A stretch of DNA of 9,365 bases, taken from contig DAOVAK010000070.1 of assembly GCA_030671095.1 (NCBI GenBank), positions 1-9,365 on the forward strand, read 5' to 3'. Shown one piece after another: positions 1 to 5,403 of this stretch. How positions within the stretch are numbered: the first letter of the stretch is position 1; the number at the start of each line of letters is the position of its first letter. Below the pieces are notes generated by a model. The model searched no databases, was not told the DNA's origin, and was given only the letters and a program-made list of their open reading frames with translations. The translations under genes were made by a program, and so were the position numbers. Origin of the DNA: Deltaproteobacteria bacterium (GTDB lineage: Bacteria > Desulfobacterota > DSM-4660 > Desulfatiglandales > HGW-15).

Positions 1-87
1 CTTTTTAAATCTCATTGACAGATAAATAATCTCGATTTTTTCTCGCCCAAGTGGCTCCCACATGGGTCTCGCTGAACCGCCCCCGCC

Positions 88-114
88 ACCCCCGCACGGT
101 GTGCGGGGGTTTTT
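88..114 (+). terminator. Strong intrinsic terminator for a gene upstream of the window
   Basis: A perfect 10-bp stem (88-97 pairing with 101-110) is closed by the three-base loop GGT and ends in a run of five T (110-114). The stem is almost all G-C. This is the textbook rho-independent form on the plus strand. It would end a plus-strand transcript coming from the left edge, since no gene is visible in bases 1-87. On the minus strand the hairpin is followed by GGCGGGGGCGG rather than T, so it works in one direction only. Confidence 0.8.
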
Positions 115-187
115 GAGCGACTTCGCTCTCTCGTCTTCAAGTTTTCTCTGTGTTCTCCGCGTCTCTAACGAGCCCGCGCATAGCGGG
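115..187. repeat. Two small palindromes flanking a degenerate dispersed-repeat copy (copy A)
   Basis: Just after the terminator's T-run lies a 6-bp palindrome (115-120 with 123-128, GAGCGA/TCGCTC). Further on is a 5-bp GC stem (173-177 with 183-187, CCCGC/GCGGG). Between them, 142-166 reads as a pyrimidine-rich segment with CTCCGCGTCT at its core. It matches the plus-strand copy at 8973-8997 with about 4 differences in 25 bases. It lacks the GCGGTGA terminus of that copy, so it is truncated or decayed. No coding sequence is supported between the terminator and the gene starting at 258. Confidence 0.5.
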
Positions 188-242
188 GGCGAGTGGGTGG
201 TTAGTTCTGACGAATATCGGGTGTCCATGAGAAAGGTGGAGC

Positions 243-251
243 AAGGAGGGG
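243..251 (+). promoter_or_regulatory. Strong Shine-Dalgarno site for the DUF2784 gene
   Basis: AAGGAGGGG lies six bases before the ATG at 258. It is the best ribosome binding site in the window and fixes that start. Confidence 0.8.
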
Positions 252-257
252 AGTAGA

Positions 258-641
258 ATGATTTACCAACTCTTAGCCCACTTCACTATTTTCTTGCATT
301 TTGTCTGGATTTTGTTCCTCATATTTGGGATCTTCTTCGCACTAAGATGGCCAAAGATAGCCATCCTTCATCTGGGAGGACTTCTCTTCTCTCTCGTCCT
401 TAATTTTTTCCGCTGGTACTGCCCATTGACCTATCTGGAAAATTATCTGCGGCGGTTGTATGATGTGAAATCCGCCTATGGCGGACCCTTTACGGCCACT
501 TATTTGGAGAGGATTGTCTATCCTGACTTACCCGAGCTTTATATCCGCGTCGGTGAGATATTCTTTGTGATCCTTTATGTGGGCTTTTACGCCTATCTTG
601 CCAGAAAGCATCACATCCTTGCCCGGATCAGAAAAAGATAG
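258..641 (+). CDS. DUF2784 family small membrane protein
   Basis: A 127-residue protein of unknown function, recognised as DUF2784 from its pattern: an N-terminal hydrophobic helix (about residues 4-28), then RWPKIAILHL, a second hydrophobic stretch (about 38-50), the family hallmark RWYCPLTYLENYLRR (residues 52-66), a polar loop, and a last membrane helix (about 97-115) before a basic tail (ARKHHILARIRKR). Length matches the family. Three membrane segments and the basic C-terminus suggest an inner-membrane protein. The biochemical role is not known for the family, and I infer none. The start is secure because of the AAGGAGGGG site six bases upstream. The dinB gene follows 116 bp downstream on the same strand, so the two could be co-transcribed, but nothing ties their functions together. 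Confidence 0.85.
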   Translation: MIYQLLAHFTIFLHFVWILFLIFGIFFALRWPKIAILHLGGLLFSLVLNFFRWYCPLTYLENYLRRLYDVKSAYGGPFTATYLERIVYPDLPELYIRVGEIFFVILYVGFYAYLARKHHILARIRKR

Positions 642-757
642 GCGCTTATTAGAGAGAGGTCTATTTGCTTCAAAATACCTTTCGATTTTGGCTTTTGGCC
701 TTTACGCGCGGGTATGCGTTTGTTGTCCCTGGCACGAAAACTTCTTCGGGGCGTATA

Positions 758-1966
758 ATGGACACTAGAAGCACAGGATCCACTATAAACCGGGTCATTC
801 TCCACATTGACATGGATGCCTTTTATGCGTCGGTGGAACAAAGGGACAATCCAGTGCTCAAGGGGAGGCCTGTCATTGTGGGTGGCACATCCAACAGGGG
901 GGTCGTTTCTGCTGCAAGCTATGAAGCCAGGGAATTTGGAGTCCGTTCAGCAATGCCCATTTTCAAGGCCAAACAGCGGTGTCCGGATGGGGTTTATCTA
1001 CCGGTGAGGATGAACCGTTACCAGGAAGTGTCAAGGCAGGTCATGGAGATTTTGAAACGCTTTTCTCCGTTGGTTGAGCAGGTGTCCATTGATGAAGCCT
1101 ATATGGATATCTCAGGCGTAGACAAGTTGCTAGGTCTGCCAAGAGATATGGGTTTAGAGGTAAAGCGCAGCATTAGAGAAACAACATCTCTGAGCTGTTC
1201 CATAGGGATAGCCCCCAACAAATTTCTCGCCAAGGTGGCATCGGACCTGGATAAACCGGATGGCCTGACCATTATTCCCCCTGAGAAAGTTCCACAATTT
1301 ATTGAAACGCTTCCCATTGAGAAGGTCCCGGGGGTAGGGAAGAAAACGGTTCAAACGCTTCACAAGATGAGGGTCCTCACGCTTGGCGATGTTCAACAGT
1401 TGTCGGAGCGTGAGCTTTTGAAAAAAACGGGTAAATTTGGAGAGAGGTTGTTCAAACTGTCCAGGGGAATCGATGAGACACCCGTTTTACCCCATATGGC
1501 GTCCAAGTCCATCAGCAGTGAGAAGACCCTCTCGGTAAATACAAATGACAAGGAGATTTTGAACAAAATGCTCTTGACACAGTCTGAAATGGTGGGAAAA
1601 AGGGCGCGCGAGAAGGGAGTACGGGGAACGACGGTCACTCTGAAGCTGAAAGGGGCTGACTTTACGCAGATAACAAGGAGCGTAACCATCGCGGAGGCCA
1701 TCAATTCCACGAATACCATTTATGAACAGGGGCTGAAGCTTTTGGCTCAGGTCAAGACGTCCACAAGATTTAGACTGATAGGGATTGGCCTATCAAATCT
1801 TGTACCCGTGGAAGACATCCCAAAACAATTAAGTCTTTTTAGGAAAACGGAGCCTAATGACAGATCCTGGGAAAATGTGGAAAGGGCTATGGATACCATC
1901 AAGGAGAGATTTGGCAGCGATGCTATCAAGCGCGGTGGGTTATTAAAAGACCCGCAGACCAGGTGA
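758..1966 (+). CDS. dinB: DNA polymerase IV (Y-family translesion polymerase)
   Basis: Error-prone Y-family polymerase that copies past damaged template bases; cytoplasmic, recruited to forks by the sliding clamp. From ATG 758 it has 402 residues (E. coli DinB has 351). Catalytic carboxylates are visible: D18 in HIDMDAFYASVE and D112-E113 in SIDEAYMDIS. Y23 sits at the steric-gate position that excludes ribonucleotides. The thumb helix-hairpin-helix VPGVGKKT starts at residue 190, and the little-finger domain covers about 250-360. QLSLF (residues 357-361, bases 1826-1840) fits the beta-clamp binding consensus. An in-frame TTG at 665 would add 31 residues unlike the family, so I reject it. The chosen ATG has only a weak GGGG (748-751) as ribosome site and leaves about 12 residues before the first conserved strand. 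All key residues are present and the gene looks intact. No SOS operator was recognised upstream. Confidence 0.95.
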   Translation: MDTRSTGSTINRVILHIDMDAFYASVEQRDNPVLKGRPVIVGGTSNRGVVSAASYEAREFGVRSAMPIFKAKQRCPDGVYLPVRMNRYQEVSRQVMEILKRFSPLVEQVSIDEAYMDISGVDKLLGLPRDMGLEVKRSIRETTSLSCSIGIAPNKFLAKVASDLDKPDGLTIIPPEKVPQFIETLPIEKVPGVGKKTVQTLHKMRVLTLGDVQQLSERELLKKTGKFGERLFKLSRGIDETPVLPHMASKSISSEKTLSVNTNDKEILNKMLLTQSEMVGKRAREKGVRGTTVTLKLKGADFTQITRSVTIAEAINSTNTIYEQGLKLLAQVKTSTRFRLIGIGLSNLVPVEDIPKQLSLFRKTEPNDRSWENVERAMDTIKERFGSDAIKRGGLLKDPQTR

Positions 1967-1977
1967 GGGCCTGCGGG
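1951..1977 (+). terminator. Stem-loop spanning the dinB stop codon, possible terminator
   Basis: A 10-bp stem with one A-C mismatch (1951-1960 with 1968-1977, CCCGCAGACC/GGCCTGCGGG) encloses the dinB stop codon (1964-1966) in its loop. No T-run follows, so it is not a standard intrinsic terminator. It may act as a 3'-end stabilising hairpin or a rho-dependent pause site. Confidence 0.35.
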
Positions 1978-2209
1978 CCTTAAGGCTAACGAATTTGTCG
2001 ATAGGTTGAAGAGGTAACAAGCTAAGGGTTTAAAGGTTAGGCTGGTCGTTAACCATCCAACGGGGCTAAGTAAACGGCCTCCCTTGATGCCGTTATTATC
2101 ACCTCGTTACATCTCTTTACTCATATCCTAAATTAATCTCGAAAATGAGGTTGTAAAGGTCTGCCAAACGATTTCTTGGCGCTTTACCAAAACATGCCAG
2201 AATGCTCCG

Positions 2210-2267
2210 TCCTCCGCAGTAGCCTGTCGGAGCGAAGCGGAGATCCCGTTTGCGGGGCTACGGAGGA
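2210..2267. repeat. Imperfect palindrome, 12-bp stem with a 3-base bulge
   Basis: TCCTCCG (2210-2216) plus TAGCC (2220-2224), interrupted by CAG, pair with GGCTACGGAGGA (2256-2267). Inside the loop is a smaller CCCG/CGGG stem (2245-2248 with 2253-2256), which would compete for base 2256. The loop also carries the purine-rich GGAGCGAAGCGGAG. It is first in a run of four stem-loops. Confidence 0.6.
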
Positions 2268-2271
2268 TGGA

Positions 2272-2289
2272 CCCGTTCTTCAGAGCGGG
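2272..2289. repeat. Short stem-loop, 8 bp with one G-U pair
   Basis: CCCGTTCT (2272-2279) pairs with AGAGCGGG (2282-2289) around a two-base TC. It starts five bases after the previous palindrome and shares base 2289 with the next one, so the structures are packed end to end. Confidence 0.5.
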
Positions 2290-2329
2290 CCCTGTTGAAT
2301 TTCCCAGAGGGAGCCCTATTCAACAGGGC
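2289..2329. repeat. Perfect 12-bp inverted repeat with a nested hairpin
   Basis: GCCCTGTTGAAT (2289-2300) pairs exactly with ATTCAACAGGGC (2318-2329). The 17-base loop contains its own 4-bp stem, TCCC/GGGA (2302-2305 with 2309-2312). A perfect 12-bp stem with a nested stem is well beyond chance for a sequence this short. Confidence 0.7.
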
Positions 2330-2379
2330 AGGGATGAATGGCATCCTTTACCTCCGGCTGACCGAACTTGGGGGTGATG

Positions 2380-2399
2380 CCCCGCCCTTTAGGGCGGGG
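2380..2399. repeat. GC-rich perfect hairpin downstream of the kinase gene
   Basis: CCCCGCCCT (2380-2388) pairs perfectly with AGGGCGGGG (2391-2399) around TT. It lies about 55 bp beyond the stop of the minus-strand kinase gene, so it could help end or protect that transcript, but there is no T-run on either side. GC hairpins of this form are typical of REP-like elements and of the ends of IS200/IS605-type elements. No transposase gene is nearby. Confidence 0.65.
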
Positions 2400-2454
2400 A
2401 GCTTCGCCTTGCAGGATTGTTTGTGGGAAAGTGGCTGGAATGAGATTGGGTGGG

Positions 2455-3372
2455 CTAGAATTTTTTCATGAAGTTCAGTGTTTCCTCGAGGGTAGGGATC
2501 CCTTTGCGTGCCCCTATTTCCATGCATTTTAGGGCAGAAACGGCAGAAGCAAAACGCATGCATTCAGCCATATTCCACCCCCTCAGGAGACCATATATAT
2601 AAGCACCATGATAGACATCTCCTGCCCCTGTGGTGTCTACAGCATCAATGGGAAAGGCCTTCTGCGATGCCCTTTCCCCACCACTCCATCCAATACTCCC
2701 TTTTGGACCAAGCGTGATGACCACCTCTTTGGGCCCCCATTGACTGAGGGCTTCAAGGGCTTTATTAACAGGTTTATCGGTGGCCACCAGAGCAGAGCCA
2801 AATCGTTCCGAAGCGATCAGAACGTCCACCATGGATACCAGTTCTCGGTAGCCTTCCCTCAGGGTACCCGCATCCATAACGACCGTAAATCCCATCTCTT
2901 TTGCCTGCCTCGCCGCTTCGATGGAGGCTTCAACCATTAGGCCATCTGTGTGAAGAATGCGGGCCCCTGGGAATGAACTCAGATCCACGTCGGTTGACTT
3001 CAGGTGGGGAACGCTCCCTTGGGTCCAAAAGATGGTTCGTCTTCCATCGTCCTTATTGATAGCGATAAAGGCAAATTGAGAGGTATATCCGGGTGTTGTC
3101 TTCAAAAAGGTGTGGTCAACTTTTTCTTCTTTGAGTCCCCTTACTATTTCAAGGCCAAAAGCATCATCAGAAATGGATCCCAAAAAGGATGTTCGTATCC
3201 CCAAGCGGGATAGAGTGACGAGGGCCGTGGAGGCCGGCCCCCCACATTGCGTATGAAGATCCATCAATTCCACCTTGCCATCCTCTTCGGGAAAGGATGA
3301 GATCCTCCCCAGATAATCGATGCAGGCCTGGCCAAGGCCGATCACTTCTATGGTTTCAAGGCGTTTTGCCAT
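2455..3372 (-). CDS. PfkB-family sugar kinase, YihV-like branch, substrate unknown
   Basis: A 305-residue cytoplasmic ATP-dependent kinase of the ribokinase/PfkB superfamily, normal in length. The N-terminal substrate site shows D19 and the GGPAS turn (G44-G45). The C-terminal signature DTTGAGD (residues 246-252) provides the anion hole and catalytic base D252. The stretch from there on (VYHGAY, RFASAVSALKC, ARKGIP) closely follows E. coli sulfofructose kinase YihV as I recall it. However, my alignment puts W116 and L145 where YihV has N109 and R138, the sulfonate-contacting residues, so sulfofructose is an unlikely substrate. The start at ATG 3372 is chosen over the in-frame TTG at 3384 because the TTG leaves only three bases after AGAGG. 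The gene stands alone on its strand, about 230 bp beyond fxsA, with a possible -10 element of its own. Confidence 0.85.
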   Translation of the reverse strand: MAKRLETIEVIGLGQACIDYLGRISSFPEEDGKVELMDLHTQCGGPASTALVTLSRLGIRTSFLGSISDDAFGLEIVRGLKEEKVDHTFLKTTPGYTSQFAFIAINKDDGRRTIFWTQGSVPHLKSTDVDLSSFPGARILHTDGLMVEASIEAARQAKEMGFTVVMDAGTLREGYRELVSMVDVLIASERFGSALVATDKPVNKALEALSQWGPKEVVITLGPKGSIGWSGGERASQKAFPIDAVDTTGAGDVYHGAYIYGLLRGWNMAECMRFASAVSALKCMEIGARKGIPTLEETLNFMKKF

Positions 3373-3406
3373 ATGAAAACCCAATGACCTCTATGACATG
3401 TGGTTT

Positions 3407-3412
3407 ATTATA
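3407..3412 (-). promoter_or_regulatory. Possible -10 element of the kinase gene
   Basis: The minus strand reads TATAAT, a perfect -10 hexamer, 34 bases before the chosen ATG at 3372, which would give a leader of about 28 bases. No good -35 box is found at 16-18 bp spacing, so this call rests on one hexamer and its position. Confidence 0.3.
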
Positions 3413-3602
3413 CAAATCGAAAGCAAAGGGTAGGGGGATAGCCGTTTTTTAGAATAATCCACCAAAATTCGAATAATGTTGAAATGTATCGGCATTTGAT
3501 GTTGTTCAGTCGGAGACTTGAGTAGCCAATTATGGCGTACTGTTTAAAAAGATTGTGGCAACACTTCTGGACATTACCAAAATTTGGAACCATTGAAGGC
3601 GA

Positions 3603-3998
3603 CTAGTCATAAAACGTCACATCAATTCGTTTTTGGCTGGTCCACGCGTCAAATTTCTTTCGGAGCCATCGTTTGAACATTAACCGTGTTGCAGGAATCA
3701 AAATCATGAGTCCGGCCAGATCAGTAAGAAAGCCTGGCGTCAGAAGCACGATGCCTGCTAACAGAATCAGCAGGGCATCGAGCAATTCCTCAGCAGGCAT
3801 CTCTCCCCGCTCCAGGCTCTCTCTGACCCTGAGCATGGCTTGAAAGCCTTGATAACGGGCGAGAAGGGCCCCCAAGAAAGCGGTCAAAATAACGATCACA
3901 ACCGTGTTGAAGGCCCCCAAATAGGACCCGATTTTAATGAGAAGATAAATCTCAATAAATGGGATAATTGTAAATGCAAGAAAAAGCTTTAATAGCAA
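3603..3998 (-). CDS. fxsA: FxsA family inner-membrane protein
   Basis: A 131-residue membrane protein. Hydrophobic segments lie at about residues 2-27, 28-46 and 72-108. Family hallmarks are visible: PFIEIYLLIKIGSYLG near the N-terminus, the GALLARYQG loop, and LLTPGFLTDLAG in the last segment. The tail after about 108 is basic and cytoplasmic in character. FxsA in E. coli is known for relieving phage T7 exclusion by the F plasmid when overproduced; its normal role is unknown. The start is TTG at 3998, with AGG (4008-4010) nine bases upstream; no better ATG precedes it. The gene begins 16 bp after the lipoprotein stop, so it is the third gene of the PBP-lipoprotein operon and likely co-translated. 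It ends 230 bp before the kinase gene, with no clear terminator in between. Confidence 0.88.
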   Translation of the reverse strand: MLLKLFLAFTIIPFIEIYLLIKIGSYLGAFNTVVIVILTAFLGALLARYQGFQAMLRVRESLERGEMPAEELLDALLILLAGIVLLTPGFLTDLAGLMILIPATRLMFKRWLRKKFDAWTSQKRIDVTFYD

Positions 3999-4014
3999 AG
4001 TACGAGACCTAAAA

Positions 4015-5403
4015 TTAGGATTCCGGGTCTTTTCCCAGTTTGGTCAGCGCCTCCCTCACAGTCCTTATATTGTCATTCAGCTTCTCTATCATAGGGGATG
4101 AGGGATACTGTTCAATCAAGGCCTTGAGTATGTCATAAGAGGAAAGCAGGAGTTCCTCTTTTTTTGCTGGATCCGTGGTCTTTCGGGCCATCAAGAAATA
4201 CTTGGCTGCCTTGTTTCTCTCCCGTTTTATCAGTTTTTCTGTAGCCACACGCTTCAGCTCATTCATTTCTGGAGTCATGTTTTGTGCATCTCTGAGGGTC
4301 TCAATCTTTGTTAACGCCTCCTCAAAATTTTCCTCTTCGATCAGCTTTCGAGCCAGTTTCAAGGTCTCTTTTTCGTAGGAGAGCTCGGCACTCTTTTCTT
4401 GCAGATATCTTTCTTCGGCCAGGTCCACGGTTTTCAGGGCCTGGTCAATGATTTCCAGTTCAGGTCCCTCCTCGGTTCTTATTCTATGTTTTATTAACAG
4501 GAGTTTTGCCTCGGCAAATTCATGTTTTTGTACGAGTTCATCCACGGCCTCAAGGAGTTCTTCAGTGGAATCTAGTTTGGCGAACTGTCTTAAACCGCCT
4601 GCATAAGCCGCTGCAGGAACCTTCTGACGGGAAGGCCTCCTTCGCTCTTCCATGACCATTAGCTTGGATTTTGCTAATAACTCCTCCCTTTCGTCCAGGT
4701 CATCCATCATTTTCTCATAGATCTGCAGAGCCTTTTCCCTGTTGCCCAGATCAAGCTGCCATTCGATGATACTCGCCCTGAGATGGATCAGGTCGGGCTT
4801 CCCTTCAAGTTCATGGATGATCTTCTCGCTGATGATTATGGCTTCGGTTAGCATACCCTTTCTGGCCAGGGCAACAGCGAAAAGGAGACCTATTTCCGGT
4901 GTTAGAGAATCAGGACCGAAAGTGGCTTCCAAATCAACGCAATCATTGATCACCCCTTGGTAATCCCCGGCCAGATAATCATCCACAATCTTTTTTCTTT
5001 TCTCGGAGAAAGAAGAGAGCGCTTTGGAATAGGCAGGACCTTCAAATTTCTCTCTTAAGAAATATTCTTGCTCAAGCCGGCCCAAGTTTTCAAAAAGGAG
5101 TTGAATGATCTTGCTTTCATCATATTCTGAGGATTGGTTTTGGAGATAGGACCTGATTGTTTTGTAGGTGGCCAACAAATCTGAGGCAACGGCCTTGTCT
5201 TCATGATCCATTTCTTGCTCATTCAACATGGTTGTGAGATGGGCAATTTTTTTGTCAAGTGTTTCAACGGACAGAGGAGGAGGCGGCTTGACCACAGCCT
5301 TTGGGCCCATTTCCACCTTTTTCGTTTCAGGCAGACAGCCTAGGGCAACGGCAATAAGTAATAGGGGGAGAATCGTCAATCTAAATGTCGGGCTCTTCCT
5401 CAT
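4015..5403 (-). CDS. TPR-like helical lipoprotein, candidate partner of the adjacent PBP
   Basis: A 462-residue predicted lipoprotein. From ATG 5403 the N-terminus is MRK, a hydrophobic stretch (residues 9-22) and a lipobox ending ALG-C23; position +2 is Leu, not the Asp that retains lipoproteins in the inner membrane, so outer-membrane placement is expected. A Pro-rich linker (KPPPPLS) follows. The rest is almost all helix. TPR-like helix pairs are readable at about 150-230 (LLFAVALARKGMLTEAIIISEKI; ASIIEWQLDLGNREKALQIYEKM), at about 290-320 and about 355-380 (LARKLIEEENFEEALTKIETL), then a charged C-terminal helical region. The start is fixed by AGGAG six bases upstream (5410-5414); an ATG 24 bases further out is rejected. 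The gene overlaps the PBP gene by 23 bases. I recognise no named family. The activator role is inferred from context. Confidence 0.8.
   Translation of the reverse strand: MRKSPTFRLTILPLLLIAVALGCLPETKKVEMGPKAVVKPPPPLSVETLDKKIAHLTTMLNEQEMDHEDKAVASDLLATYKTIRSYLQNQSSEYDESKIIQLLFENLGRLEQEYFLREKFEGPAYSKALSSFSEKRKKIVDDYLAGDYQGVINDCVDLEATFGPDSLTPEIGLLFAVALARKGMLTEAIIISEKIIHELEGKPDLIHLRASIIEWQLDLGNREKALQIYEKMMDDLDEREELLAKSKLMVMEERRRPSRQKVPAAAYAGGLRQFAKLDSTEELLEAVDELVQKHEFAEAKLLLIKHRIRTEEGPELEIIDQALKTVDLAEERYLQEKSAELSYEKETLKLARKLIEEENFEEALTKIETLRDAQNMTPEMNELKRVATEKLIKRERNKAAKYFLMARKTTDPAKKEELLLSSYDILKALIEQYPSSPMIEKLNDNIRTVREALTKLGKDPES

Larger units (their letters stand above)
1967..2454. other. Convergent intergenic region with a palindrome cluster, no gene supported
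   Basis: This 488-bp gap lies between the 3' ends of dinB (+) and the kinase gene (-). 1980-2200 is fairly plain sequence with only one weak 6-bp stem (2073-2078 with 2089-2094). 2210-2399 holds four strong stem-loops, listed separately. An open frame at 2250-2471 runs through these palindromes, has no plausible ribosome site and resembles nothing I recognise, so I do not call it. Confidence 0.7.

Noticed and set aside
62..256. Plus-strand open frame of 64 codons before the DUF2784 gene
   Set aside because: It runs through the terminator hairpin and repeat copy A, is low-complexity at the start (poly-Pro from the GC stem), and has no ribosome site.
642..757. SOS (LexA) operator or sigma-70 promoter for dinB
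   Set aside because: A TATAAT is present at 754-759 but overlaps the start codon and has no -35 at proper spacing. No recognisable LexA-type palindrome was found.
2380..2399. Intrinsic terminator for the kinase gene
   Set aside because: The stem is perfect but there is no T-run after it on either strand. It fits a REP-like palindrome better.
2250..2471. Plus-strand open frame of 73 codons in the convergent gap
   Set aside because: It reads across palindromes, overlaps the end of the kinase gene, has no ribosome site, and its peptide resembles no family I know.
2455..3372. Sulfofructose kinase (yihV) by name
   Set aside because: Overall similarity is clear, but the two recalled sulfonate-contacting residues are replaced and no sulfoquinovose genes are near.
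3408..3593. Minus-strand frame of 61 codons between fxsA and the kinase gene
   Set aside because: No Shine-Dalgarno site, no recognisable domain, and composition typical of chance translation of AT-rich intergenic DNA.
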